Source of the DNA: Fimbriimonas sp.
GTDB taxonomy: Bacteria > Armatimonadota > Fimbriimonadia > Fimbriimonadales > Fimbriimonadaceae
Direction: 5' to 3'
Assembly (NCBI GenBank): GCA_029866005.1
Contig: JARXAE010000016.1
Coordinates: forward strand, 1 to 64,000
DNA: 64,000 nucleotides
In this document: in pieces, positions 49,889-57,818 of the stretch
Layout of the letters: each line of letters begins with the position of its first letter
How positions within the stretch are numbered: position 1 is the stretch's first letter
The notes under the pieces: generated by a model
The model's input: only the letters and a program-made list of their open reading frames with translations
Databases searched by the model: none
What the model was told of the DNA's origin: nothing
Position numbers and translations under genes: made by a program

Positions 49889-50047
49889 TTAGCGCTCGGA
49901 GGGGGACATCTGGTCGGTTTCGTTCATGAGGATTTTGAAAAAGTTCTTGAGGTCGAAAGCGTACGGCAACTCGGATTCGCCGACTTCGCGAAGACCGCCT
50001 TCAACGACGGTCAGCCGAAGCGGCTGATCTGCGGTTTGGGTGTTCAT
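49889..50047 (-). CDS. Small unknown protein between fliQ and fliR
   Basis: A 52-residue frame starts at ATG 50047, whose ATGA overlaps the fliQ stop, and ends 21 bp before fliR. It fills what would otherwise be a 176-bp hole in a tightly packed operon. The product is acidic: a strand-like MNTQTADQPLRLTVVEGG part, then an amphipathic helix FFKILMNETDQMSP. The helix has the spacing of the N-terminal FlgD motif (FLKLLvtQLqnQDPLxP), although the Gln residues are not conserved. An ATG six bases upstream (50053) is also possible. The function is unknown; export-apparatus assembly or a FlgD-like export signal is speculation. Confidence 0.65.
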   Translation of the reverse strand: MNTQTADQPLRLTVVEGGLREVGESELPYAFDLKNFFKILMNETDQMSPSER

Positions 50048-50316
50048 TGCCATCCGATATTCGCTGCGCGTTGGAAGCAAAGATGGACGAACTGGACCAG
50101 CGTGGTCAGCATCCAGTTGCCCATAAACGCCGTTGCCACTCCGACTCCGATGAGCTTGGGGACGAAAGCGAGAGTTGCTTCTTGAATCTGGGTCACCGCC
50201 TGAAAGACGGAGACGATAAGGCCGAGGAAGAGGGCGGTGGCGAGCACCGGAAGCGAGACAAGGAGTCCGGTCTGGAGTCCGAGTCGCGCGGTATCGAGGG
50301 CGAGGGTTTGGTTCAT
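50044..50316 (-). CDS. fliQ: Flagellar export gate protein FliQ
   Basis: FliQ is the two-helix component of the FliPQR export gate. The 90-residue protein shows the family pattern LARLGLQTGLLVSLPVLATALFLGLIVSVFQAVTQIQEATLAFVPKLIGV in outline, with helices at about 15-42 and 50-75. The QAVTQIQEATLAFVPK loop is diagnostic. It follows fliP by 41 bp and its stop overlaps the start of the small ORF. Confidence 0.95.
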   Translation of the reverse strand: MNQTLALDTARLGLQTGLLVSLPVLATALFLGLIVSVFQAVTQIQEATLAFVPKLIGVGVATAFMGNWMLTTLVQFVHLCFQRAANIGWQ

Positions 50317-50357
50317 TTTGAAAGTCTTTAGTCTTCAGTCCTGGATCTTGAGTCGAG

Positions 50358-51125
50358 CTACCTGTAGCCGGCAAGAATCGCTGAGACGAGGGTTCCCCAA
50401 CCATCAGCCAATACAAATACAAGCAGCTTGGCGGGGAGGGAGACAATTGAGGGCGGGAGCATCATCATTCCCATACTCATCAGGCCACTGGCCACGACGA
50501 GGTCGATGATGAGGAACGGGATGAAGATGTAGAAGCCGACGATAAAGGCAGTCTTCAGTTCAGAGATGACAAAGGCGGGGACGAGAGAGGTCAAGGAGAC
50601 TTCCTTCTTGGTCGCGGGTTTCTCCTTTCGAATGTCGAGGAAGAGCTTAAGATCCTTCTCGTAGGTGTTCTTGAGCATGAAGTCTCGGACCGGACCGCTG
50701 GCTCGCTCGAGGGCCTCCTTTTGAGACATCTTTCCTTTGCTGGCGAAGTACGGTTGAACAGCCGTGTCGTTCACCTTGGTCCAGGTTGGACCCATGACGT
50801 AGAACGTTAGGAAGAGAGAAAGACCAATGACCACCTGGTTCGGCGGAATCGTTGGAGTGCCAAGTGCGGTGCGGATGAAGCTGAAGATGATGACGATGCG
50901 AGTAAATGCAGTTGTAAGAATCATCAATGCTGGAGCCAGCGAGAGCACTGTGAGCATCGCGAGAATCTGCAATGAAGTGGCAACTTCATTATTGTTTCCG
51001 CTTGGGTTAATTTTTGCTCCAGACTGAGGAGCGCCCAAGCCGATACTAATGGAGGGAATCCCTGCTTGTGCGGATGCGATCCCCACGAGGCCAAGTACCA
51101 GAATGATCCAAAGAAGCTTCTTCAT
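50358..51125 (-). CDS. fliP: Flagellar export gate protein FliP
   Basis: FliP is the core subunit of the export gate. The 255-residue protein has a cleavable signal peptide (MKKLLWIILVLGLVGIASAQ), the RIVIIFSFIRTALGTPTIPPNQVVIGLSLFLTFYVMGP region, then SLTSLVPAFVISELKTAFIVGFYIFIPFLIIDLVVASGLMSMGMMMLPP, and four helices. All are diagnostic. It starts 3 bp after fliO. Confidence 0.96.
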   Translation of the reverse strand: MKKLLWIILVLGLVGIASAQAGIPSISIGLGAPQSGAKINPSGNNNEVATSLQILAMLTVLSLAPALMILTTAFTRIVIIFSFIRTALGTPTIPPNQVVIGLSLFLTFYVMGPTWTKVNDTAVQPYFASKGKMSQKEALERASGPVRDFMLKNTYEKDLKLFLDIRKEKPATKKEVSLTSLVPAFVISELKTAFIVGFYIFIPFLIIDLVVASGLMSMGMMMLPPSIVSLPAKLLVFVLADGWGTLVSAILAGYR

Positions 51126-51128
51126 GGG

Positions 51129-51659
51129 TTATCTCATCAATTGATTAAGTCTCTGAAGTGCAATTGCAGCTTCGTTTTCTTCAGCGACGCTAATTGCCGC
51201 TCGCATTTGATCCATCGACGGCGGCGTTGGAAACTCGCGCTCAGGGGCGGCTTCGACCATCTCCATAAACGTGGGTCCTGGATCGTTCTTGGGTGCCTCG
51301 CCGAGATCGGCAAGGGTCGAAATTGTCGTCGGGGTTGAACCAAGTAGCAACGTTCGACCACGAACGGTGACCAGGTGGATCGAGCCTCCCGCAAAGGAAG
51401 CTGACTCTTCGACTTTGATTGCTGAGTTCAAACCGGTCGAGAGCTTAGAGCCATACTTTGCCATCATTTTTGGCAAGAACAGCTTCATCAGAACCATTAC
51501 CACGATCACGGCGAGAACCATTTGGAGCAGCCCACCGCCGGAACTAGCCGACGGCGTGAACTGGGTAGCCGATTCACCTTTGGTGCCGAGCATTCCGTTC
51601 TGAGCAACCGCAAGGGTTGCAAAGAAGGCAAGGCTCAGCGTGGAGATGGAGCGTAACAT
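51129..51659 (-). CDS. fliO: Flagellar biosynthetic protein FliO
   Basis: FliO helps assemble the FliP ring. The 176-residue protein (ATG 51659) has a signal-like N-terminus (LSLAFFATLAVAQ). One further helix (LLQMVLAVIVVMVLMKLFL) follows, and the short soluble domain IKVEESASFAGGSIHLVTVRGRTLLLGSTPTTISTLADLG matches the FliO/SpoA-like pattern. The C-terminal tail is acidic and variable. Upstream in-frame residues overlap fliN and are not needed. Context between fliN and fliP strengthens the call, since the family is weakly conserved. Confidence 0.82.
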   Translation of the reverse strand: MLRSISTLSLAFFATLAVAQNGMLGTKGESATQFTPSASSGGGLLQMVLAVIVVMVLMKLFLPKMMAKYGSKLSTGLNSAIKVEESASFAGGSIHLVTVRGRTLLLGSTPTTISTLADLGEAPKNDPGPTFMEMVEAAPEREFPTPPSMDQMRAAISVAEENEAAIALQRLNQLMR

Positions 51660-51669
51660 GAAAATCCTC

Positions 51670-52581
51670 TTAGGCGGCATCAAGCCGGAATCGCTCTGCA
51701 GGGTTGAGAATCTCGGTGATTCGAACTCCAAAGTTATCTTCGATGACGACGACTTCGCCTTTGGCGACGAGGCGTCCGTTTACCATGACATCCACCGGCT
51801 CACCGGCGGCCTTGTCGACTTCGACGATCGAGCCGGTTCCGAGGTCAAGGACGTCGCGAACGACCATCTTAACACGACCCAGCTCAACAGAAATTTCTAG
51901 CGGTACGTCAAGCAGCACGTCAATGGACGAGTCGTGCTCGAATCCTGGTTTACCTGCCCCACCAAACCCCGGCATTCCACCCACTTTCATGGCGGGAATT
52001 CCAGGAACCCCTTCAGATCCTTCATCTCCGTCTTCCTCGGCTCCGATAATCAGCTTTGCCGTGTCGTCGTCCATGAGCCAGAGGACAACCCCTGTCTCTT
52101 CGCCGATTTGCATTGCGATATTGCAACGAAGAACCGAGGGAGCGTGGGCGAGGTTATCCGCGAGCTGAATCATCTGGTATCTGATGCTCATTCCCGTTGC
52201 GACAACCGTATCCAAAAGCGCGTTGCCTAACCCAAGGCAGAGGCCCTGAACAATGGACTCTGCAAACGGCCGTACCTCGGCAATCACATCATCATCGACC
52301 TGTTCCCAAGACATTCCTGTAACAGCCCTGGCAACTACGAGAACCGTATCTGGGCGAACCAGAATCATCTGCATCGCTTCTGGGTTGTTTGCCATAGCAA
52401 ACTGAATCGCGAGAATGTTTCCACCAAGCTCTGCCGAAAGTTCGGAGACGTTTGCCCGCATGGCAAGCGGCGAGGAGAACTTCGCCGGTACCGGCGAGTT
52501 AGAACTCACTGTTTCGCCAACGGTTTCCCAGATCGACGGTAGCAGTTCGCTAAATTGTTGAATGAGTTGTAAGTTATTCAT
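51670..52581 (-). CDS. fliN: Flagellar motor switch protein FliN/FliY type
   Basis: The C-terminal ~75 residues are a SpoA domain (IDVLLDVPLEISVELGRVKMVVRDVLDLGTGSIVEVDKAAGEPVDVMVNGRLVAKGEVVVI in outline), the FliN C-ring module that contacts FliM and FliH. The N-terminal ~215 residues carry a CheC/FliY-like part (ELGGNILAIQFAM, RPFAESIVQGLCLGLGNALLDTVVAT), so this is a long FliY-like form of 303 residues, against about 140 in E. coli. A Gly/Pro-rich linker (VPGIPAMKVGGMPGFGG) separates the halves. ATG 52581 lies 4 bp after fliM. Confidence 0.9.
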   Translation of the reverse strand: MNNLQLIQQFSELLPSIWETVGETVSSNSPVPAKFSSPLAMRANVSELSAELGGNILAIQFAMANNPEAMQMILVRPDTVLVVARAVTGMSWEQVDDDVIAEVRPFAESIVQGLCLGLGNALLDTVVATGMSIRYQMIQLADNLAHAPSVLRCNIAMQIGEETGVVLWLMDDDTAKLIIGAEEDGDEGSEGVPGIPAMKVGGMPGFGGAGKPGFEHDSSIDVLLDVPLEISVELGRVKMVVRDVLDLGTGSIVEVDKAAGEPVDVMVNGRLVAKGEVVVIEDNFGVRITEILNPAERFRLDAA

Positions 52582-52585
52582 GTTC

Positions 52586-53608
52586 TTACTGCTGGATAGG
52601 TTCGGTAATGGAGAAAACGTAGCGCTTGCCATTCATCATCGGTCGCCCTTTGAATTTCGGCACGTTGGCAATCATAAATGTGAGATCCTTTTCGGTCATC
52701 TGGTCGAGTTTGATAACGTCACCAACTTTGACCTCTAGAAATTCTTCGAACGGAACCGTTGTCTTTCCCAGCAGAACCTGGCAAGGGACTTCGGTGGCGG
52801 AGACCTGGTTAGAAACGAGTCGTCGAACCGCTGGGCTCTGTCGCTTTCCGCTTGATGCGAACCACTTTTGAGCGCTGAGCTTGATCGTGATCGGCTTCAA
52901 AACCAGATAGGGGATGCAAATGCTCATTGCCGTCCGCATTTCGCCGATCTTAACTTCGAAGAGGATAACGAGAACAATGTCGTTTGGGGGTGCAACGCTG
53001 ACGAACTGACTGGAAGTCTCGAGGCCGTCAACACTCGGCGAAACAACCACCACGCCTTCCCAAGACTGCTTAAGTGCACCTAACATTCGCTCAAGAACCG
53101 AACGAACGAGCGGTTTTTCGATATCGGTGAGAACGTTGCGCTCCATCGGTCTGCCGGGACCGCCAAGCATCTTGTCAATAAGGGCAAAGATGAGTCCCAT
53201 CTCGCACTCGACAACGATTTGTCCGTTGAGTGGCGGAAGCGAGACGATGCCAAACACGGAGGCGCTAATCGAACGCAGATACTCATCGTAAGGAATCTGC
53301 TCCATCGAGATCATTTCGATGTTGATTTGCGATCTTGTTTGCGCCGAGAGGGCCGAACCAGCTGTTCGAGCAAACGTGTCATGAAGCATGGAAAGCGTTC
53401 TGAGCTGATCCTTCGAGAGTTTGTCCGGCCGTCGAAAATCGTAAACCTCGTAAGAGTAGTTTTGAGTCTTGGTAGTGCGAGGGCTGCTTCCTTTCTGCTT
53501 CGGTGCTGCTCCGGCCTTCGGCGTGCTACTTCCCGCTCCGCCGCCTGAATCGGCGCCAAGTGTGCTCAGGAGAGCTTCTATTTCGGCTTGTGATAGGATG
53601 TCTGACAA
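52586..53608 (-). CDS. fliM: Flagellar motor switch protein FliM
   Basis: FliM builds the C-ring and binds CheY-P. The 340-residue protein opens with the CheY-binding motif LSQAEIEALLSTL. A Gly/Ala/Pro linker follows, then the CheC-like middle domain (YDFRRPDKLSKDQLRTLSMLHDTFARTAGSALS, LNGQIVVECEMGLIFALIDKMLGG) and the C-terminal SpoA domain (VGDVIKLDQMTEKDLTFMIANVPKFKGRPM). The length is normal. A hairpin lies between it and fliL upstream. Confidence 0.96.
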   Translation of the reverse strand: MSDILSQAEIEALLSTLGADSGGGAGSSTPKAGAAPKQKGSSPRTTKTQNYSYEVYDFRRPDKLSKDQLRTLSMLHDTFARTAGSALSAQTRSQINIEMISMEQIPYDEYLRSISASVFGIVSLPPLNGQIVVECEMGLIFALIDKMLGGPGRPMERNVLTDIEKPLVRSVLERMLGALKQSWEGVVVVSPSVDGLETSSQFVSVAPPNDIVLVILFEVKIGEMRTAMSICIPYLVLKPITIKLSAQKWFASSGKRQSPAVRRLVSNQVSATEVPCQVLLGKTTVPFEEFLEVKVGDVIKLDQMTEKDLTFMIANVPKFKGRPMMNGKRYVFSITEPIQQ

Positions 53609-53670
53609 CTGCGTTTCCCCAAAAGGTCTACAGTTGATTTCGGCACAACCCCTGAATTCTTAAGGGGAAA

Positions 53671-53707
53671 CGGCAAAAAACCTAGAGAATTGCTCTAGGT
53701 TTTGCCG
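53671..53707 (-). terminator. Intra-operon hairpin between fliL and fliM
   Basis: CGGCAAAA (53671-53678) pairs with TTTTGCCG (53700-53707), and CCTAGAG (53681-53687) with CTCTAGG (53693-53699), giving a 15-bp stem with a two-base bulge and a five-base loop. On the minus strand the 3' arm contains TTTTTT, as in intrinsic terminators. It may attenuate transcription from fliL into fliM. Confidence 0.6.
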
Positions 53708-53725
53708 CACTCTGTGGTTTGGTCT

Positions 53726-54352
53726 TTACTGAGTTGCAAACGCTTTGAAGAATACTTTCAGGATTGGACCCTTTGCGGAGTGCCAGCCCTCAGGAATCTC
53801 TTCCTCTTCGACCGGTTCCTCGTCATGGCTTGGCTTCTTTTTCTTGCCATGACTGTCCACTTCTTCTTCGTCGACCTTTTTCTTTTTCTTCTTGTCTTTG
53901 TCGGACTCTGGTTCCTCTTCCTTGTGTTCCTCTTCCTTAAATATCTTGTTCAGCTTGGCTGCTATTTTGAGCTTCATAGCTGTAAGGTGAGCTTCGGTCA
54001 GGGTTTCCTCTTTCTTAGTCGACTTGATGACGGTGATCACCGCATCAGCTACTTCGCCGGCATGAGCATCAAACGTTGCAGTCTGAAATCCCTCTTTGGG
54101 GAGGAAGGCAACTTTAAAGCGTGCATATGTCAGGCCATCGGAAAGATTGATCGTGAACTCATCCTTCAATTCAAGTTCAGCTTTTGCGAGCTTAATCTCA
54201 GGCTCTTTTTTCTTATCCTTCCCTTTGCCTTTCATCATGAAGAAGCCGCCTCCCCCAAGGACTAGCACCAGGGCCAGGATAATTGGTAGCTTCCCGCCTT
54301 TCTTCTTTCCGCCCTCTGCGCCTTCTTCTTTTTTCTCTGCTTTCGCCGACAT
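53726..54352 (-). CDS. fliL: Flagellar basal-body-associated protein FliL
   Basis: FliL surrounds the stator units of the motor. The 208-residue protein has a lysine-rich cytoplasmic start, one membrane helix (about 22-42) and a periplasmic domain (about 55-135; LKDEFTINLSDGLTYARFKVAFL, DAVITVIKSTKKEETLT) resembling the stomatin-like FliL fold. The end GPILKVFFKAFATQ matches the family's C-terminal strand. Between them lies an unusual ~47-residue stretch of almost only Lys, Glu and Asp (about 143-190). It is the first flagellar gene of this strand run, 48 bp after the GNAT gene. Confidence 0.8.
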   Translation of the reverse strand: MSAKAEKKEEGAEGGKKKGGKLPIILALVLVLGGGGFFMMKGKGKDKKKEPEIKLAKAELELKDEFTINLSDGLTYARFKVAFLPKEGFQTATFDAHAGEVADAVITVIKSTKKEETLTEAHLTAMKLKIAAKLNKIFKEEEHKEEEPESDKDKKKKKKVDEEEVDSHGKKKKPSHDEEPVEEEEIPEGWHSAKGPILKVFFKAFATQ

Positions 54353-54400
54353 ATTCCCTCTCCGTGCCTAGTAGGTTCCACAGCAGGTAATCGTGCTGAC

Positions 54401-54883
54401 CTAGTGTTTTTGCGAGAGTTGTTTTTCGTAGCGGTGGACGGTGCCGTCTTCGGGGTCTTCAAAGACACCAACAAACTCGAATCCGTTCTTCTGAAGCACT
54501 CTCTGGGATGCGGGTGCTACGGGGAGGGTGTTGGCTCGGACAGTGGTTGCGCCTTTTGAGGCGGCGTACTCGCAAAGCCAGGTGGTGATTTGGGTGGCAA
54601 CTCCTTGGCCTTCGGCCTCGGGGGCGACTCCATAGCCGATTTCTGTCCAACCGTCGACGGGCGGATCTTTGAACGCCCCCGAACCGACGATTTGACCGTC
54701 ACGGATTGCGAGAAAACCTAGCCAATCAGGTTGTTTGGTGTATTTCTCGACGATGTCTCTCAGGAACTCTTCGGGGAGAAGGGCGCCTTCCGCCGTGGTC
54801 AAACCGGTGGTGTTGAGAAACTCTTGGTGCGATCTCGCCATCATTTGAAAGTCTTCAACTGAGATCCATCGCTTTGTCAGCAC
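54401..54883 (-). CDS. GNAT family N-acetyltransferase
   Basis: The 160-residue protein (GTG 54883) has the GNAT core: FLAIRDGQIVGSGAFKDPP (strands 2-4), IGYGVAPEAEGQGVATQITTWLCEYA (acetyl-CoA-binding V..xxQGxGxA loop) and NTLPVAPASQRVLQKNGFEFVG. The substrate is unknown; a RimJ/RimL-like role is possible. TACACT at 54894-54889 on the minus strand lies five bases before the start codon, and no Shine-Dalgarno is seen. It is upstream of fliL on the same strand but is probably not part of flagellar function. Confidence 0.85.
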   Translation of the reverse strand: MLTKRWISVEDFQMMARSHQEFLNTTGLTTAEGALLPEEFLRDIVEKYTKQPDWLGFLAIRDGQIVGSGAFKDPPVDGWTEIGYGVAPEAEGQGVATQITTWLCEYAASKGATTVRANTLPVAPASQRVLQKNGFEFVGVFEDPEDGTVHRYEKQLSQKH

Positions 54884-54926
54884 GCCTCAGTGTAACTCCG
54901 GGCAAGGTACAACCTAGGGGTCTCTC

Positions 54927-55955
54927 ATGCAAGAAGTTCTCGATCTGCAAGCTCAAGCCCTGACCGAAATTGCTTCGGCAGGTTCCACCGCCGAACTGCG
55001 GGATTTGAAGATCAAGTTTTTAGGCAATAACGGATTGATTAGCGGGAAGCTCCGGGAAGTTGGCTCCTATCAAGGCGACAAGCGGGCGTTTGGTCAGGCG
55101 GTGAATGCCGCCAAAGGTGCTGTTGAAGAGGCGCTTGCAGTTCGGGAAGAGGATTTGAAGGGGGGTGAGCTTGCCGCCCAGTTCGAGGAGGAACGGATTG
55201 ATGTGACCATGCCGGCACGTCCGACCCAAGTCGGCTACGAGCACGTTCTTCAGCAGACGATGAACCGCATTAAGCGGGTTCTTGGTGGACTTGGCTTCGA
55301 GTACCTCGAAAGCCCGGAACTCGAGCATTTCCGCTACAACTTTGATGCTCTGAACTACCCGCCGGATCACCCGGCGATGGACGATCAGGACACGTTCTAC
55401 ATTGATGACAACCATGTCCTGCGGACTCAGTGCACTGCTCTCCAAGGGCGAGTTTTTGAGGAAGTCCAGCAAGGTAAGCGCTCCTTACCTCTGCGGGCGT
55501 TTACGATTGGGCGCACGTATCGTAATGAGGCGGTTGACCGCACCCACAGTCACACCTTCCATCAAGTCGACTGTTTCATGATCGACGAAAAGGTCTCGAT
55601 GGCGAACCTAAAGGGCACCCTCGGACTCTTCGCCCGCGAGATGTTTGGCAGCGAAGTCACGGTCCGCTTCCGCCCCGACTTCTTCCCCTTCGTCGAGCCC
55701 GGCGTTGATTACGCCATCTCGACTCCTCGATTGTTCAATGGCAAGTGGGTCGAACTCGGCGGGGCTGGCCTCATTCACCCGAATATCTTGGAGAACTACG
55801 GCATCGATACTGAGCGCTACTCTGGGTTCGCATTTGGCTTGGGTGTTGAGCGGATCCCGATGATGAGTTACGGAGTCGACGATTTACGGCACTTCATGGA
55901 GAATGACCTGCGATTCTTGGAGCAGTTCCGTGCCGAGCCGATTGAGTTGAAGTAA
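54927..55955 (+). CDS. pheS: Phenylalanyl-tRNA synthetase alpha subunit
   Basis: PheS carries the catalytic class II core of PheRS and works as (alpha-beta)2 with PheT. The 342-residue protein has the N-terminal coiled coil (about 1-90), HPAMDDQDTFYID, motif 2 IGRTYRNEAVDRTHSHTFHQ and motif 3 GFAFGLGVERIPMMSYGVDDLR. The length is typical. AGGGG lies eight bases before ATG 54927. The next gene is convergent, so pheT is not downstream as it is in most bacteria. Confidence 0.97.
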   Translation: MQEVLDLQAQALTEIASAGSTAELRDLKIKFLGNNGLISGKLREVGSYQGDKRAFGQAVNAAKGAVEEALAVREEDLKGGELAAQFEEERIDVTMPARPTQVGYEHVLQQTMNRIKRVLGGLGFEYLESPELEHFRYNFDALNYPPDHPAMDDQDTFYIDDNHVLRTQCTALQGRVFEEVQQGKRSLPLRAFTIGRTYRNEAVDRTHSHTFHQVDCFMIDEKVSMANLKGTLGLFAREMFGSEVTVRFRPDFFPFVEPGVDYAISTPRLFNGKWVELGGAGLIHPNILENYGIDTERYSGFAFGLGVERIPMMSYGVDDLRHFMENDLRFLEQFRAEPIELK

Positions 55956-56005
55956 CGTCCAACCTTCGCCCACGGAGTACCTACCGAGTTTCCACCAGCA
56001 TGTGG

Positions 56006-57310
56006 TCAGACTTGTCGTTGCCTAGAGCCTTGGCTCAGCAATGTCGCCAACACCCCCGCAATAAAGATACATCCGGCCAAGAACCACAGCCCGCTCTCGA
56101 ACGATCCTGAGCGGGTTTTTAGCTCGCCGACGATTTTCGGCCCGAAGAAGCCCCCGAGGTTGCCAACCGAGTTGATGAGTCCGACGGCGAAAGCAGCTGA
56201 GGAGGCTGTGAGCGTCGAAGTCGGATGGGTCCAGAAAGCAGGCAAGTACGAGTAAAGCGTCAGACCCAAGAGGCACATGAACACGGTGGCCAGCACCGTT
56301 GAGGATGCAAACAGTGCGGCAAGACCCATCGCGCCTGATGCCAGGAGCAGAGGAACCGCGGTGTGCCAGCGACGCTCTCGAGTACGGTCCGAGTGGGCCC
56401 CGGCCCAGAGCATTCCTCCGAAGCCGAGAACGTAGGGCGCTGTGGAAATCAGCGTCTGGACAACGACTGAGGTGCCCTTGAACTTGTCGACAATTGCGGG
56501 CAGGAAGAACGTGAAACCATACATGCCAGTGACGGCAAACAGGTAGATCAACGCAAGGAGCCAAACCTGCGGGTTCCGAAGACCTGCCTTGATCTGGTCG
56601 CCACCTAGCGACATCTTTGCCGACTTCTCGTTGGCAAGTTCGGTGGTGATCCATGCCTTCTCGTCGTCATCCAGCCAAGTCGCCTGTTCGGGTCGATCAG
56701 TCAGGTAGTACCACGTCACGACTCCCATGATCACTGACGGAATACCCTCAAGGAAGAACACCCAGCGCCAGCCGGCGAGGCCCATCCAATCAACACTGTG
56801 CATGATGAACTGGGACAACGGAGTCGAAATGATTGTGGCAAGCGGAATTCCGATCAAGAAGAGCGATTTCGTCTTTGCCCGATCCTCAGCCCGGAACCAG
56901 TGGGAGAGGTAGACGATAACTCCAGGAAAGAACCCAGCCTCGGCGAGGCCCAGGATGAAGCGAAGCCCATAGAACTGCTCTTTCAAACCGAAAGCCTCGA
57001 AAAGCGGGAGACCGATGAAGCCCATCAGGGTTGCAATGATGCCCCAAGAGACCATGATGCGGGCGATCCACTTTCGTGCACTCCAACGCTCGACGATTAA
57101 TGTGCCTGGAATCTCCAGCAGGAAATACCCGAGGAAAAAAATCCCGGCTCCGGTGCCGATAATCGCCTCGGTGAAGCCAAGGTCCTTCTTCATCCCAAGC
57201 GCGGCAATCGAAACGTTCGTGCGATCCAGAAACGCCAGCAAGAACAGAACCAACAAGAATGGGATCAGCCGCTTCGTAATCTTCGCCCGAGTTCTTGTCG
57301 CGATATCCAT
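56006..57310 (-). CDS. MFS transporter, anion:cation symporter type
   Basis: The 434-residue protein has 12 predicted helices. Family segments are FLLAFLDRTNVSIAALGMKKDLGFTEAIIGTGAGIFFLGYFLLEIPG, GLAEAGFFPGVIVYLSHWF and EGIPSVIMGVVTWYYLTDRP. This pattern is typical of the ACS group (hexuronate, phthalate, tartrate or aromatic-acid symporters such as ExuT/MhpT). The substrate cannot be fixed. ATG 57310 is used; the longer frame to 57364 crosses the terminator hairpin. It is convergent with pheS. Confidence 0.88.
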   Translation of the reverse strand: MDIATRTRAKITKRLIPFLLVLFLLAFLDRTNVSIAALGMKKDLGFTEAIIGTGAGIFFLGYFLLEIPGTLIVERWSARKWIARIMVSWGIIATLMGFIGLPLFEAFGLKEQFYGLRFILGLAEAGFFPGVIVYLSHWFRAEDRAKTKSLFLIGIPLATIISTPLSQFIMHSVDWMGLAGWRWVFFLEGIPSVIMGVVTWYYLTDRPEQATWLDDDEKAWITTELANEKSAKMSLGGDQIKAGLRNPQVWLLALIYLFAVTGMYGFTFFLPAIVDKFKGTSVVVQTLISTAPYVLGFGGMLWAGAHSDRTRERRWHTAVPLLLASGAMGLAALFASSTVLATVFMCLLGLTLYSYLPAFWTHPTSTLTASSAAFAVGLINSVGNLGGFFGPKIVGELKTRSGSFESGLWFLAGCIFIAGVLATLLSQGSRQRQV

Positions 57311-57328
57311 TGGGCGGATTATAGCCAC

Positions 57329-57362
57329 AAAAAAGCCCCCGTGTCGGCAAAAACACGAGGGC
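57329..57362 (-). terminator. Terminator after sepF
   Basis: GCCCCCGTGT (57335-57344) pairs with ACACGAGGGC (57353-57362) with one mismatch around an eight-base loop. On the minus strand six T follow (57334-57329). It separates yggS-sepF from the MFS gene. Confidence 0.85.
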
Positions 57363-57387
57363 AATGGAGGAAGGCGACGCTCTTCTT

Positions 57388-57798
57388 TTAGTTCTTGAGA
57401 GCGTTCATCCGCGGGGTTGCAGGAGCAACCTCTACTAAGGCTTGTTTAGGAGCTACGAGAAAAACGTCTGGGCCAATCTCTTCCCAGGTTCCTTCTTGCA
57501 CGTAGTTGACACCGCAAAGGAAGTTGAGAACCTTTTCCTTGACCTCTGGGGCCAGAAGGCTTAGGTTTAAAATCTGTTGTTCACCGTGCTTGAGGCCGTT
57601 TGCGGCCGCCATGGCGTCGTCGAAGTGCTGCATTTCGCGACGAATGGTCACCGTGTAGCGGTGGCTCGGTCGCATTGGGCTGTGCACAACGGCTTGCTCC
57701 ATGACTTCGGGCTCGAAATCATCGATTTCCTCGGTGCGTGTGAATAAGTTGGCAATTTTGCCAAATACGGACGGTTTGTCCATTACCATCTCTTCCAT
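57388..57798 (-). CDS. sepF: Cell division protein SepF
   Basis: SepF tethers and bundles FtsZ at the membrane. The 136-residue protein has an amphipathic N-terminus (FGKIANLF) and an acidic linker. The SepF core has FDDAMAAANGLKHGEQQILNLSLLAPEVKEKVLNFLCGVNYVQEG in outline, and TWEEIGPDVFLVAPKQALVEV. It lies 20 bp downstream of yggS, the common yggS-sepF arrangement. ATG 57783 (MDKPSVF) has a GGAAGAG upstream and may be the true start. Confidence 0.9.
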   Translation of the reverse strand: MEEMVMDKPSVFGKIANLFTRTEEIDDFEPEVMEQAVVHSPMRPSHRYTVTIRREMQHFDDAMAAANGLKHGEQQILNLSLLAPEVKEKVLNFLCGVNYVQEGTWEEIGPDVFLVAPKQALVEVAPATPRMNALKN

Positions 57799-57818
57799 GA
57801 GTTCTTATTGATTCCTTA

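Noticed and set aside
49889-50446. Full 185-codon minus frame over fliQ
   Set aside because: Most of it is a shadow of fliQ and the end of fliP; only its last 52 codons, after the fliQ stop, look like a gene.
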